From positions 774,001 to 838,000 of the forward strand of contig NZ_CP045404.1 of NCBI RefSeq assembly GCF_009363715.1: DNA of 64,000 nucleotides. The letters are read 5' to 3'. The notes under the pieces were generated by a model. It did no database searches, was not told the DNA's origin, and saw only the letters and a list, made by a program, of their open reading frames with translations. The stretch comes from Roseovarius sp. THAF9. GTDB taxonomy: Bacteria > Pseudomonadota > Alphaproteobacteria > Rhodobacterales > Rhodobacteraceae. Below are positions 38,672 to 47,903 of this stretch, piece by piece. How positions within the stretch are numbered: the first letter of the stretch is position 1; every line of letters starts with the position of its first letter. A program made the translations under genes and the position numbers.

Positions 38672-39703
38672 TTATTTCTGCAGTTCGGTCCAGATCGCGG
38701 TGTAGAATTCCTGCGCCTCGGCGGGGCAGGCGGTGGTGAAACGGCCGGCGGCCTTCAAATCCTCGGGCACGACGATCTCGGGCGCGGTCTTCATGTCCTC
38801 GGGCATGAATTCCTCGGAGCCGTCGATGCCGTTGGCGTAGCGCGCGAAGGATGACAGCATGGCCGCGTTTTCCGGGTCCATGATGAAGTTCAGGAAGAGC
38901 TTGGCGTTCTCGACGTTCTGCGCATCCGACAGGACCGCGGCGCTGTCCATCCAGACCGGGTAGCCCTCTTTCGGATAGCCATAGGCCACGTCCTCGTTGT
39001 TGTTGCGGGCGCGGAAGGTCGAGCCGTTCCAGTTCACCGAGGCCATGACGTCGCCGTTCGACAGCTTTTCGGTCATGCCGTAATCCATGCTCATCCACTT
39101 GGGCTTGGCCTCGATCAGCACGTCGCGGGCTTTCTTCAGCATTTCCTTGTCGGTGGTGCAGGGCTCGCCGCCGACGTAAAAGAGCGTGAGGTTCATCACG
39201 TCCTGCATTTCCGGCACGACATTGACCTTGCCCACCAGTTCCTCGGGCGGATCGAGGAAGATGGCGGAGGTGTTGATGTCGCCGTCATAGGCGGACTTGT
39301 TCACCGCGACGCCGGTCGTGCCCCATTGCCACGGCACGGAATACTCGCGGTTCGGGTCCCATTCGACGTTTTTCCACTGGTCCGAGATGTTGCCGTAGTT
39401 TTCCATCTCGGGGATGCCCGGCTTCATCAGGAGGCCCTTGTCGATATAGACGCCCATGTAGCTGTGGGTGGGCACGACGATGTCGAAGCCGTGGCCGCCG
39501 GCCTCGATCTTGGCAAGGGCGGTGGTGTTGCTGTCATAGTCGGTGATCGTGACGTCGATGTCGTATTCCTGTTCGAACTTCTCGATCATCTCGGGGCTGG
39601 TGTAGTTGCCCCAGTTGTAGATGTTGAGCGACCCTTCGGCATGGGCCGCGCCGGCCAGTGCGATGGCCGCGACTGTGGTGGTCAGGTATGTTTTCATCGT
39701 CAT
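38672..39703 (-). CDS. Polyamine-type ABC transporter substrate-binding protein
   Basis: 343 residues with a Sec signal (AAIALAGAAHAEG). The mature start LNIYNWGNYTSPEMIEKFEQ is characteristic of PotD/PotF proteins. DIVVPTHSYMGVYIDKGLL and VPWQWGTTGVAVNKSAY line the binding cleft in this family. It is last in a four-gene operon encoding the whole importer; spermidine, putrescine or a related amine is likely. It ends at a strong terminator. Confidence 0.93.
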   Translation of the reverse strand: MTMKTYLTTTVAAIALAGAAHAEGSLNIYNWGNYTSPEMIEKFEQEYDIDVTITDYDSNTTALAKIEAGGHGFDIVVPTHSYMGVYIDKGLLMKPGIPEMENYGNISDQWKNVEWDPNREYSVPWQWGTTGVAVNKSAYDGDINTSAIFLDPPEELVGKVNVVPEMQDVMNLTLFYVGGEPCTTDKEMLKKARDVLIEAKPKWMSMDYGMTEKLSNGDVMASVNWNGSTFRARNNNEDVAYGYPKEGYPVWMDSAAVLSDAQNVENAKLFLNFIMDPENAAMLSSFARYANGIDGSEEFMPEDMKTAPEIVVPEDLKAAGRFTTACPAEAQEFYTAIWTELQK

Positions 39704-39728
39704 TCTCCCTGTTGAGGTTGTGCGCGGG

Positions 39729-40535
39729 TTAGTCCCGCTTTCGGTTCAGTATAAAGAAGGCGGTCAGCAAAAGCACGGTCAGCGCCAGAAGGGCCGTCGA
39801 GATCGCGTTGACCTCGGGTGTGATGGCGCGGCGCAGCTGGCCCAGCATGTAGGTGGGCAGGGTGTCCTGCCCGGCGGATTTGACGAACTCGGTAATGATG
39901 ACGTCGTCGAGCGAGATGACGAAAGCCAGCATCGCACCGGCGGCGATGCCCGGCATCATCAGCGGCAGGGTCACGTGGCGGAAGGTCTGCCAGGGGCGGG
40001 CGTAGAGGTCGGATGCGGCGGTTTCCAAGGCAAGGTCCATGCCTTCCAGCCGAGCGCGGATGGGCAGGTAGGCAAAGGGCACGCAGAAGGCCGAATGCGC
40101 GAGGATGAGGTAGGCGAGCCCGGTATAGCCGGTGGCGACCTTGATCGAGGCGAAGAAGATCAGCAGCGCCACGGCGGTCACGATTTCGGGCACCATCAGG
40201 GGCTGGTTGATCATCACGTAGATGAGCGTCTGGCCCTTGAACCGGCCGCGCCGCGTTGTGCCCAAGGCCGCCATCGTGGCGACGGTGGTGGAGATGAGCG
40301 CGGCGGAGACGGCGATCACGAGCGAGCGCACGGTCGCCTCTTGCACTTGTGTGTTGTCCCACGCCTCGACGTACCAGCGGACGGAAAAGCCGCCCCAGAG
40401 CGCGACGGATTGCGAGTCGTTGAACGAATAGATCACCATGGTGACGATCGGCGCGTAAAGCAGCACGAAGGTCGTGAGCGCGATGGCGGTGAAGCCGGGC
40501 AGGGTGGTGACGGAGAAGCTCTTGTTCCTAGCCAT
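39729..40535 (-). CDS. Polyamine-type ABC permease (PotC-like)
   Basis: 268 residues from the ATG at 40535, which overlaps the preceding permease stop by 8 bp; a longer start at 40565 would overlap more. Six helices are predicted, with YAPIVTMVIYSFNDS near the N-terminus (typical of PotC/PotI) and the EAA loop LETAASDLYARPWQTFRHVT. It forms the channel together with the PotB-like subunit. Confidence 0.93.
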   Translation of the reverse strand: MARNKSFSVTTLPGFTAIALTTFVLLYAPIVTMVIYSFNDSQSVALWGGFSVRWYVEAWDNTQVQEATVRSLVIAVSAALISTTVATMAALGTTRRGRFKGQTLIYVMINQPLMVPEIVTAVALLIFFASIKVATGYTGLAYLILAHSAFCVPFAYLPIRARLEGMDLALETAASDLYARPWQTFRHVTLPLMMPGIAAGAMLAFVISLDDVIITEFVKSAGQDTLPTYMLGQLRRAITPEVNAISTALLALTVLLLTAFFILNRKRD

Positions 40536-41424
40536 TGGTCTGGTCCCGTGACGTGACGCGGACATAGGCCAGCAGGGCGACCAGCACGATCATCAGCAAA
40601 AGCAGCGACAGCGCCGCGCCAAGGGGCCAGTTGCGGCCCTGGCCGAACTGAAGCTCGATGAAGTTGCCGACCATCATGTTCTTGCCGCCGCCCAGGATGC
40701 GGGGGGTGACATAGGCGCCCAGCGAGGGCACGAAGACGAGGATCGAGCCTGCGACGATGCCCGGTTTGACGATGGGCAGGATGACCCGGCGCAGCACCTT
40801 CATGCGCGTGGCGTAGAGGTCATAGCCTGCTTCCACGAGACGGAAATCGAAGCGGTCGATGGCCGCATAGAGTGGCAGCACCATGAGCGGCAGGTAGACA
40901 TAGGCCATGCCGATCAGCACGGCGGTGTCGGTATAGAGGATCTGCAGCGGTTCATCGATAATGCCGAAATTCATCAGGAAGGTGTTCAGCAGGCCCTGAT
41001 TGCGGACGACTTCCATGATCGCAAAGGTGCGGATCAGCAGGTTTGTCCAGAACGGAATTGTGATCAAAAACAGCCAGAAGCCGCGCTTGTTGGGCGGGCG
41101 CGTGGCGATGAACCACGCGGTGGGAAAGCCGATGGCGAAGGCGATGAGCGTGGTCAGAACCGACAGTTTCACCGAGCGCCAGAAGATCGTCAGGTGCGCG
41201 TCGGCAAAGGTGACGGTGTCGTCGAAGATGTCCCGCTCGAAGAAGACGCGAAACCACGCCTCGGTCGTGAACTCCCACACCACGCCGGAATACTCGCCCG
41301 GTTCGAGAAAGGCGTAAACCACCACGATCAGCAGCGGCCCGGCGGCGCCCAAAGCCAGCAGGATCAGCGCCGGGATCGACAGGATCCAGCCGGTACGTCC
41401 GCTGCCGTGGGTGGTTCCCGCCAT
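40528..41424 (-). CDS. Polyamine-type ABC permease (PotB-like)
   Basis: 298 residues, six predicted helices. LFLITIPFWTNLLIRTFA and the EAA loop LVEAGYDLYATRMKVLRRV match PotB/PotH proteins. It starts 1 bp after the ATPase stop and overlaps the next permease, so the four genes form a tight operon. Confidence 0.93.
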   Translation of the reverse strand: MAGTTHGSGRTGWILSIPALILLALGAAGPLLIVVVYAFLEPGEYSGVVWEFTTEAWFRVFFERDIFDDTVTFADAHLTIFWRSVKLSVLTTLIAFAIGFPTAWFIATRPPNKRGFWLFLITIPFWTNLLIRTFAIMEVVRNQGLLNTFLMNFGIIDEPLQILYTDTAVLIGMAYVYLPLMVLPLYAAIDRFDFRLVEAGYDLYATRMKVLRRVILPIVKPGIVAGSILVFVPSLGAYVTPRILGGGKNMMVGNFIELQFGQGRNWPLGAALSLLLLMIVLVALLAYVRVTSRDQTNG

Positions 41425-41425
41425 G

Positions 41426-42487
41426 CTAGTCCTCCAGCACCCGGACGGCGCCGGGGACGAAATCGAAGGCGACGGTCTGGCCTGCGGTCAGGCCGGTGTC
41501 GCCCGAGGGCGGGCTTTGCATTCGGGCGACCACCTCGGTGTCGTCGGACATGCGCAGGTGGCAATGGGTGTCGGTGCCGAAATAGACGGTTTCGGCCACG
41601 CGGCCCTGAAGCGCGCCGTCGCCGATGCGGACCTGTTCGGGGCGCACGGCAAGGCTGACCCCGGCGCCTTGAGAGGCGGCGTCGAGGTTGTCCACGCTGA
41701 TCACGTCGCCGGTGGGCAGGCGGACGCCGCCTTGTTCAACAGTGCCCGTCAAGACGTTGGTTTCGCCGATGAAATCCGCGACGAAGCGGTTGACGGGCTT
41801 GTTGTAGATCTCGCGCGGGCCGCCGATTTGCAGGATCACGCCGTCGCGCATCACGCCGATGCGGTCGGACATGGTCAGCGCCTCTTCCTGGTCGTGGGTG
41901 ACGAAGACGAAGGTGATGCCGGTTTCGGTTTGCAGGCGCTTGAGTTCCAGCTGCATTTCCTTGCGCAGCTTGAGGTCGAGCGCCGAGAGCGGCTCGTCCA
42001 GCAAGAGCACCTCGGGCGCGGGGGCAAGGGCGCGGGCCAGCGCCACGCGCTGTTGCTGGCCGCCGGAGAGTTGCTGGGGTTTGCGGTCTGCGAAGGCTTC
42101 GAGTTTGACCAGCGCCAGCATTTCGGCCACGCGGGCGTCGACCTGTGCCTTGGGCGTGCCCTGCATGGTCAGGCCGAAACCGATATTGTCGGCCACGCTG
42201 AGATGCGGGAAGAGTGCGTAGCTTTGGAAGACCGTGTTCACGGGGCGGTCGTAGGGGGCCATCGTGCTGATGTCGCGCGCGCCCAGCAGGATCGTGCCCG
42301 ATGTGGGCGATTCGAACCCGGCGATGAGGCGCAGAAGGGTCGTCTTGCCACAGCCCGAGGGGCCCAGAAGGGTGAAGAATTCGCCCTTGCGGATCACCAG
42401 GGACACGTCGTTCAGGGCGCGGACCAGCTTGTCGCCGGTGCCGTATTCCTTGCGGGCCGATCGGGCCTCGACCGCGGCTTCGGTCAT
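41426..42487 (-). CDS. Polyamine-type ABC ATPase (PotA-like)
   Basis: 353 residues, first gene of the operon. Walker A GPSGCGKTT, signature LSGGQQQRVALARAL and Walker B VLLLDEPLSALD are intact, and the C-terminal ~110 residues form a TOBE regulatory domain (RPEQVRIGDG). It hydrolyses ATP to drive uptake through the two permeases. The promoter should lie in the 62-bp gap to the amidase or inside that gene. Confidence 0.95.
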   Translation of the reverse strand: MTEAAVEARSARKEYGTGDKLVRALNDVSLVIRKGEFFTLLGPSGCGKTTLLRLIAGFESPTSGTILLGARDISTMAPYDRPVNTVFQSYALFPHLSVADNIGFGLTMQGTPKAQVDARVAEMLALVKLEAFADRKPQQLSGGQQQRVALARALAPAPEVLLLDEPLSALDLKLRKEMQLELKRLQTETGITFVFVTHDQEEALTMSDRIGVMRDGVILQIGGPREIYNKPVNRFVADFIGETNVLTGTVEQGGVRLPTGDVISVDNLDAASQGAGVSLAVRPEQVRIGDGALQGRVAETVYFGTDTHCHLRMSDDTEVVARMQSPPSGDTGLTAGQTVAFDFVPGAVRVLED

Positions 42488-42549
42488 GCAGTGTCCCCCA
42501 TGCTCACCCGGTCAGTGTTTCCCGACACCCCGGCGAGATTCAAGTGTTT

Positions 42550-43995
42550 TCAGTCGTCTATTCCGGTCAGGGCGGGAATTTGATCAAACCATGGGCGGGC
42601 TCGTTCCAGATCAGCGCAGAGGGACATGAGGGCGGTGTCGGCCCCGAACCGGGCGGCGAGGTGGATGCCGATGGGCAGGCCGTCGGCGCCCCGGCAGAGC
42701 GGCAGGGAAACGGCGGGCTGGCCGGTGGCGTTGAAGGCGGCGGTATAGGGCGAATAGGCGAAGATGCCATCCTCGCCCATGCGGTAGGCCACGTAATCCT
42801 CGGTGTCGTGGGCGAAGCGGCCGATCTCGGCCGGTGGCTCGGCCATGGTTGGGGTCAGCAGGATATCGTGGTCTTCGAAAAAGGCGGCCATCTGGCGGCC
42901 ATAGGCGTGGACGGTTTCCACGGCGTCGAGGTAATCGGTGCCGCTGACGGTCTTGGCGTAGTCCACCGCCCCGCGGGCGACCCCTTCGAGGTCGCCCTGG
43001 CGCAGCTCGCGGCCCTGTTTGGCCAGCGCGCGGCGCACCCAGGATGAGGTGCCACAGGCGACGATCTTGGTCCAGGCGTGCATCATGCCGGTCGTGTCGG
43101 CGGTCGGGCGGGCCGGGGTCACGTGGTGGCCCATGTCGTGCAATAGCGCGGCGGCGTCCTGCACGGCGACCTGGCATTCGGGGTGGATGGGCTCGCTGGT
43201 GAGGGTGGTGTCGCAAAGGGCAATACGCAGGGGCGTGTTGGGGCGGTCGAGCGACTCCATGAAGGTGCAAGGCATGGGGGGCGCCACGTAGGGCGCGCCG
43301 AGGTCGGGGCCGCACACGATATCCAGGAGGAGCGCGGTGTCGCGGACCGAGCGGGTGAGAAAGCCCTCGATCGCCATGCCGGCCCAGCCTTCGCCGGCAT
43401 AGGGCCCGTCGGGGACCATGGCGCGGGTGGGCTTAAGCCCGACGAGGCCGCAGTTCGAGGCCGGGATGCGGATCGAGCCACCGCCGTCGCTGCCATGCGC
43501 GCCCGGGACGATGCCGGCGGCCACCGCCGCGCCGGAGCCGCCTGACGAGCCGCCGGGGGTGCGGCTAAGATCCCAGGGGTTGCGGGTGGGGCCGCCGTAG
43601 ACCGCGGCCTCGGTTGCAGCCCCCACGCCGCCTTCGGGCGCGGCGGTGCGACCGAAAGTGACGAGGCCCGACGCCTCCAGCCGGTCGTAGATGGTGGAAT
43701 TCATCTTGTAGCTGGTATTGGCCAAGAGGCGCGAGCCGAGCGAGGCGGGATGCCGGGTGGATTCCGCGCCCATGTCCTTGAGCAGAAAGGGCACGCCTGT
43801 GAGCGGTCCCTTGGGCAGGCCGTCGGCGATCATGCGGCGGGCGGTGTCGGAATAGTCGTGCACCACGGCGTTGAGCGCGGGGTTCACGGCGTGCATCCGG
43901 GCTAGCGCGGTGTCGAGGAGGTCGTCTGGCGTGACCTCGCTCTTGGCGACGAGGCCGGCGAGGGAGGTCATGTCGTGGGCGCGGTAATCTTGCAT
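42550..43995 (-). CDS. Amidase-signature family hydrolase
   Basis: 481 residues from the ATG at 43995; the start at 44019 is also possible and neither has a clear Shine-Dalgarno. The Ser-cisSer-Lys triad is visible: Lys in PFLLKDMG, cis-Ser in [14 protein letters not shown], and the nucleophile in [16 protein letters not shown]. The enzyme hydrolyses a C-N amide bond; the substrate is unknown. It is not a GatA in context, as no gatB or gatC lies near. It precedes the polyamine operon in the same direction and may serve amide or acylpolyamine use (inference). Confidence 0.92.
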   Translation of the reverse strand: MQDYRAHDMTSLAGLVAKSEVTPDDLLDTALARMHAVNPALNAVVHDYSDTARRMIADGLPKGPLTGVPFLLKDMGAESTRHPASLGSRLLANTSYKMNSTIYDRLEASGLVTFGRTAAPEGGVGAATEAAVYGGPTRNPWDLSRTPGGSSGGSGAAVAAGIVPGAHGSDGGGSIRIPASNCGLVGLKPTRAMVPDGPYAGEGWAGMAIEGFLTRSVRDTALLLDIVCGPDLGAPYVAPPMPCTFMESLDRPNTPLRIALCDTTLTSEPIHPECQVAVQDAAALLHDMGHHVTPARPTADTTGMMHAWTKIVACGTSSWVRRALAKQGRELRQGDLEGVARGAVDYAKTVSGTDYLDAVETVHAYGRQMAAFFEDHDILLTPTMAEPPAEIGRFAHDTEDYVAYRMGEDGIFAYSPYTAAFNATGQPAVSLPLCRGADGLPIGIHLAARFGADTALMSLCADLERARPWFDQIPALTGIDD

Positions 43996-44057
43996 GGGGG
44001 CAGAATGCACGGGGGGCACGGGGGTGCAACGGGAATGTTGGTGAGGGATGAAGAGGA

Positions 44058-44082
44058 GGTCTCGGGTCAGGCCCGGGACGGG
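44058..44082. repeat. GGTCCCGG palindrome family, copy 2
   Basis: GGTCTCGGGTCAGGCCCGGG followed by ACGGG; 24 of 25 bases match copy 3, 265 bp away. Confidence 0.75.
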
Positions 44083-44100
44083 GGAGGTGTCTGGCCGCGC

Positions 44101-44228
44101 GATGGCCAGACCGCGGGCTGGCGATGCAGCTGTGTTTCAGGGTGCTTGATGGTTGCCGTGTCCGGAAAACCTCAGATCGACGCGCCTGCGGAGGCCAATC
44201 GCCAGCCCGTCCGGGCGGTCTGGCGATC
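44101..44228. repeat. Long inverted repeat
   Basis: Arms 44101-44125 (GATGGCCAGACCGCGGGCTG, then GCGAT) and 44198-44228 are imperfect reverse complements of about 25 bp, spaced ~72 bp apart. The core CGGGCTGGCGAT recurs at 47310-47320. Confidence 0.65.
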
Positions 44229-44322
44229 GCGCGGCGGCGCAGCTTGCTGCGCCTTGATTCCGCGCGAAGGGCTTTTGGTTATGTGTTATCCAAGACTTCA
44301 TCCGAGATCTGTTTTTCCGCGA

Positions 44323-44347
44323 GGTCCCGGGTCAGGCCCGGGACGGG
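44323..44347. repeat. GGTCCCGG palindrome family, copy 3
   Basis: GGTCCCGGGTCAGGCCCGGG followed by ACGGG, the most regular copy in the window. Confidence 0.75.
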
Positions 44348-44352
44348 GCTAT

Positions 44353-44748
44353 CTATTCCCACCAGCGGTCGATGCTGGCGATGTCGTCGTCGGACCAGCC
44401 GAAATGGTGGGCGAATTCGTGGACAGTGACGTGGGCGACGAGATCGGCGAGGTCCACGTCGCCACGGTCGCGCCACTCGGCCAGGATCGGTTCGCGGAAC
44501 AGCCAGACGATGTCGGGGCCGGTGGGTTGATCGAAGACCGACTTTTCCGTCATCGGGATGCCGTCATAGAGCCCCGTCAGCTCGGTCGGGTCTGTCATGT
44601 CGAGGCTGTCGAGCATCTCGGGGTCCGGCCAGTCGGCGACGTGGATCGCCACGGCCCGCGCGGCCTCGGCGAATGCCTGTGGAAAGCCCGCCACGGTGCG
44701 GCGGGCCACGTCTTCCATCCAGTCGAGCGAGGTGTCGGGCGCGGGCAT
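44353..44748 (-). CDS. Minimal zincin-like metallopeptidase
   Basis: 131 residues, a normal size for the PF06262 family. It carries the zinc-binding and catalytic motif HVTVHEFAHHFG (HExxHxxG) at about residues 107-118, with a C-terminal acidic end IASIDRWWE. It is predicted to be a small cytosolic zinc peptidase of unknown substrate. It is transcribed in the same direction as the MBL hydrolase 39 bp upstream and may be its operon partner. Confidence 0.88.
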   Translation of the reverse strand: MPAPDTSLDWMEDVARRTVAGFPQAFAEAARAVAIHVADWPDPEMLDSLDMTDPTELTGLYDGIPMTEKSVFDQPTGPDIVWLFREPILAEWRDRGDVDLADLVAHVTVHEFAHHFGWSDDDIASIDRWWE

Positions 44749-44787
44749 GAGCTTGGTCTATGCCGCGCGCCCCAAGCTGGCAAGCGG

Positions 44788-45702
44788 TCAGAGGCGCAGT
44801 TGATAAGAGCTGGGCACGTAGGCATAACCGCTGTCCGATTTCTCGACGAAGCCGGTGGCGGGCCAGGGCATGTGGTAGCCGATGAAGGGCATCTTCTCGG
44901 TGGCCAGCATGTCGAGGAGCGTCTTGCGGGTCTGGCCGGCGGCGGATTTGTCCATGTCGAACTTCACCTCCCAGTCGGGATGTGCCAGCGACCAGACGTA
45001 ATGGTTGGCGAAATCGGCGGCGATCATCAGGCTTTCGCCCTCGCTTTCGATCAGGTGGACCATGTGGCCGGGCGTGTGGCCGAAGGCGGCCATGGCGGTG
45101 TGGCCGGAAAAGCCCGCATCGCCGTCGCCGATCATGGAGAATTGCTCGGCCAGCGGGCGGACTTTTGCCTCGAAAGTGTCGTTGCCGGCGGCGGCCCAAT
45201 GGTCGAACTCGGCGGATCCGGTGACGTAGGAGGCGTTGGCGAAGGTGGGCGTGTCGCCGTTCATTAGCCCGCCGATATGGTCGCCGTGCATATGGGTGAT
45301 GACGACCGTGTCGATCATGTCGGCGGTGTAGCCTGCGGCATCGAGCGCCTCGGTGATGCCTTCGGCATTCAGGCCCGTGTCGAAAAGCACGAGTTCCGAG
45401 CCGGTGTTCACCACGGTGGGGGTGAAGAAGAACTGTGCCTGATCGGTCGGGATCATCGCGGCCTCGGAGACGGCGTTGAACTCGTCTTCCTCGACATTCA
45501 GGCCGAAGATCGTGTGCGGATCGGGGCGCGTGGCCTCGCCCGCCAGAAGGGTCGTGACCTCAAAGCTGCCCAGCTTGAAGCGACGGAAGGGCGGCGTGGC
45601 GGCGCCCAGCATAGGCGCAGCGGCCCAGGCGGGCAGGGCGGGCGCGGCAGAGAGGGCGGTGGCCGAAGCGATGAAGTTGCGGCGGGAAAGGCGGGTGGAC
45701 AT
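44788..45702 (-). CDS. Tat-exported MBL-fold metallo-hydrolase
   Basis: 304 residues from the ATG at 45702, preceded by AGGAGGTCTCAC; longer frames upstream are rejected. The N-terminus has a Tat signal (SRRNFIAS, then an Ala-rich helix to AWAAAP). The metal-binding motif THMHGDHIGG (HxHxDH) and further ligands HTPGHM and AADFANH are present, so two zinc ions should bind. It is predicted to be periplasmic. Family members include lactonases, glyoxalase II-like and beta-lactamase-like enzymes; the substrate is not known. Confidence 0.92.
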   Translation of the reverse strand: MSTRLSRRNFIASATALSAAPALPAWAAAPMLGAATPPFRRFKLGSFEVTTLLAGEATRPDPHTIFGLNVEEDEFNAVSEAAMIPTDQAQFFFTPTVVNTGSELVLFDTGLNAEGITEALDAAGYTADMIDTVVITHMHGDHIGGLMNGDTPTFANASYVTGSAEFDHWAAAGNDTFEAKVRPLAEQFSMIGDGDAGFSGHTAMAAFGHTPGHMVHLIESEGESLMIAADFANHYVWSLAHPDWEVKFDMDKSAAGQTRKTLLDMLATEKMPFIGYHMPWPATGFVEKSDSGYAYVPSSYQLRL

Positions 45703-45881
45703 GTGAGACCTCCTGTTGTTGTGGTGCTGGTAGATAAAGCGCATTCGTGAAAAGGCGCGCATGTGTCGTGCGCCTTTCACGGGGTTTTGAGGCGTCGCGC
45801 CGCCGTGGCAGGCCGGAACGCCCGTGATACTGGACAAGCGCCCCCCCTTGTGACATTTGGCGCGGCAACAGGAGACACCCC

Positions 45882-47207
45882 ATGACAACCACCCGTTTCG
45901 CGCCATCCCCCACCGGGTACATCCATATCGGCAACCTGCGCACCGCGCTGATGAACTTCCTTATTGCCCGCAAGAACGGCGGGACGTTCATCCTGCGCAT
46001 CGACGACACCGACCCGGAGCGGTCGAAGCAGGAATACGTGGACGCAATCAAGCAAGACCTGGAATGGCTGGGCCTGACCTGGGACCGGGTCGAGCGGCAG
46101 TCGGAGCGGCTGGACCGCTATGCCGAGGCCGCCGACAAGCTGCGCGGGATGGGACGGTTCTACGAGGCGTTCGAGACGCCGACCGAGCTGGACCTGAAGC
46201 GGAAGAAACAGCTGAATATGGGCAAGCCGCCGGTTTATGACCGGGCGGCGCTGGAGCTTTCCGAAGAGCAGAAGGACGCGCTGCGCGCCGAGCGGGGCGA
46301 CGGGGTCTGGCGGTTCAAGCTGGATCACGAACGGATCGAGTGGGACGACGGTATCCTGGGGGATATCTCTATCGACGCGGCCAGCGTGAGCGACCCGGTG
46401 CTGATCCGGGGCGACGGGCAGGTGCTGTATACGCTGGCCTCGGTCGTAGACGACACCGAGATGGGCGTGACCCATGTGGTGCGCGGGTCAGATCACGTGA
46501 CGAATACCGCGACGCAGATCCAGATCATCGAGGCGCTGGGCGGCAGCGTGCCGCAATTCGCGCATCATTCGCTGCTGACTGGGCCGCAGGGGGAATCGCT
46601 GTCGAAACGGCTTGGTACGCTTTCCTTGCGCGATCTGCGGGCGCAAGGCGTGGAGCCGATGGCGCTGTTGTCGCTGATGGCGCGGCTGGGCTCGGCCGAT
46701 CCGGTGGAATTGCGGACGGACATGGCGGAGCTGATCGAGGGGTTCGACATCTCGCGCTTCGGCTCGGCGCCGACGAAATTCGATGCGGATGATTTGTTCC
46801 CACTGACGGCACGGGTGTTGCAGGGGCGCGATTTTGCGGACGTGAAGGCGCATATCGTGGCGCTTGGCGTGCCCGAGGATCAGGCCGAGCGGTTCTGGAG
46901 CGTGACGCGCGAGAACATCACCACGCTTCATGACCTGGAAGGCTGGTGGATCATGTTCCGCGACGGGGCCGAGCCGGTGATCGACGACGAGGACCGCGAA
47001 TTCGTGGCCGAGGCGCTGGCGCTAATGCCCGAGGGGCCGCATGACGGCGAGACCTGGGGCCAGTGGACGGCCGCGGTCAAGGAAAAGACCGGCCGCAAGG
47101 GCAAGGGGCTGTTCATGCCGCTGCGCAAGGCGCTGACCGGGCAGAACCACGGGCCGGACATGAGCCAGGTTCTGCCGCTGTTGCAGGTTATCAAGGCGAA
47201 GGGCTGA
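45882..47207 (+). CDS. gltX: Glutamyl-tRNA synthetase
   Basis: 441 residues. The class I signature appears as SPTGYIHIGNLRTALMN and the KMSKS loop as SLSKRLGTLSL. An N-terminal catalytic fold and a C-terminal anticodon-binding domain are both present. It charges tRNA-Glu; alphaproteobacteria often carry two GltX proteins, one also charging tRNA-Gln for later amidation, and which one this is cannot be told here. It is divergent from the MBL gene with a 180-bp gap. Confidence 0.95.
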   Translation: MTTTRFAPSPTGYIHIGNLRTALMNFLIARKNGGTFILRIDDTDPERSKQEYVDAIKQDLEWLGLTWDRVERQSERLDRYAEAADKLRGMGRFYEAFETPTELDLKRKKQLNMGKPPVYDRAALELSEEQKDALRAERGDGVWRFKLDHERIEWDDGILGDISIDAASVSDPVLIRGDGQVLYTLASVVDDTEMGVTHVVRGSDHVTNTATQIQIIEALGGSVPQFAHHSLLTGPQGESLSKRLGTLSLRDLRAQGVEPMALLSLMARLGSADPVELRTDMAELIEGFDISRFGSAPTKFDADDLFPLTARVLQGRDFADVKAHIVALGVPEDQAERFWSVTRENITTLHDLEGWWIMFRDGAEPVIDDEDREFVAEALALMPEGPHDGETWGQWTAAVKEKTGRKGKGLFMPLRKALTGQNHGPDMSQVLPLLQVIKAKG

Positions 47208-47291
47208 GGCGCTGGGCCGCGCTGAGACGAGGCCTTGTGAAACATCGGTGTCGAGGCCCCAGCCGGTTAACAGCCGCGCAGCGGCCCGGCT

Positions 47292-47320
47292 ATCGTCAGC
47301 CCCTCCCTCGGGCTGGCGAT
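47292..47320. repeat. GCCAGCCCG-type hairpin
   Basis: Arms ATCGTCAGCCC (47292-47302) and GGGCTGGCGAT (47310-47320), one mismatch, loop CTCCCTC. It shares its core with the inverted repeat at 44101-44228. Confidence 0.6.
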
Positions 47321-47724
47321 TTGGCTGAGGTTGGGCGCAACGATCTTTCTGGGGATGTGCTTGGCAGGCATAAAGTGCTTCGTAAGTGCCGTCGGATCGC
47401 CACCCCAGGGGCTGACGATTGCCTCCGTCGTGAACGGCAGAAACTCCGCATAGCAGACGCTCGGTAACGGCGTAGCAAATGGCCAGAGACCCTGTTTCGC
47501 CGTGTACTTGTCATCGAGGCCATCATACTGGCGGCAAGTGACCCAGGTCAGACAGGCCGTCGGGCAAAAAACGCGGCACCTTGGCAGCTGATAGGTGCTT
47601 CTTTGCCGATGGCCTGCGTATTTGGGCAACACATCGATGCGGGTGTGCGCCGAGAGGCTTGTTGCCGGCCCTGATTCCACCTCATCAAAGTGGCCTGCCA
47701 TTACCGCTTGCCTGGGATCGAGAC

Positions 47725-47814
47725 ATGTCTAGCGCCATCGTACTGATCGGACTTCTGATCGTTGCCGTTCTTTTGTTTGTATTGCTGGCGACGTCGGCGC
47801 GGGATCGCGTCTGA
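47725..47814 (+). CDS. Possible 29-residue single-helix membrane peptide
   Basis: Begins MSSAIVLIGLLIVAVLLFVL and ends TSARDRV: one hydrophobic helix with a positively charged end, as in many bacterial membrane microproteins. The ribosome-binding site is weak (GGGATCGAGAC). No family is recognised; a chance ORF is quite possible. Confidence 0.35.
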   Translation: MSSAIVLIGLLIVAVLLFVLLATSARDRV

Positions 47815-47903
47815 CGGGTTTGCCTGTTGCATCGGCGGAAATCTCCCCCGATGGGTCTCGTCGTGCGAGGTAAGGCAATGCCGACGCTCGCGCGGGGTGC
47901 GAC

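Larger units (their letters stand above)
43996..44352. other. Repeat-filled intergenic region
   Basis: About 330 bp without a gene. It contains two copies of the GGTCCCGG palindrome (44058-44082 and 44323-44347) flanking a long inverted repeat (44101-44228). Confidence 0.6.
47208..47903. other. Intergenic region after gltX with weak ORFs
   Basis: About 700 bp. A 144-codon minus-strand frame (47267-47701) is open and Cys/aromatic-rich in the middle (VFCPTACLTWVTCRQYDG), but has no known domain or clear ribosome-binding site; it may be a decayed gene or a chance ORF. It also contains the hairpin at 47292-47320 and the tiny membrane ORF at 47725-47814. Confidence 0.4.

Noticed and set aside
47267..47701. 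144-codon minus-strand ORF after gltX
   Set aside because: Open and not obviously a shadow, but no domain, no ribosome-binding site and repeat sequence at its 3' end; kept only as a remark in the region entry.
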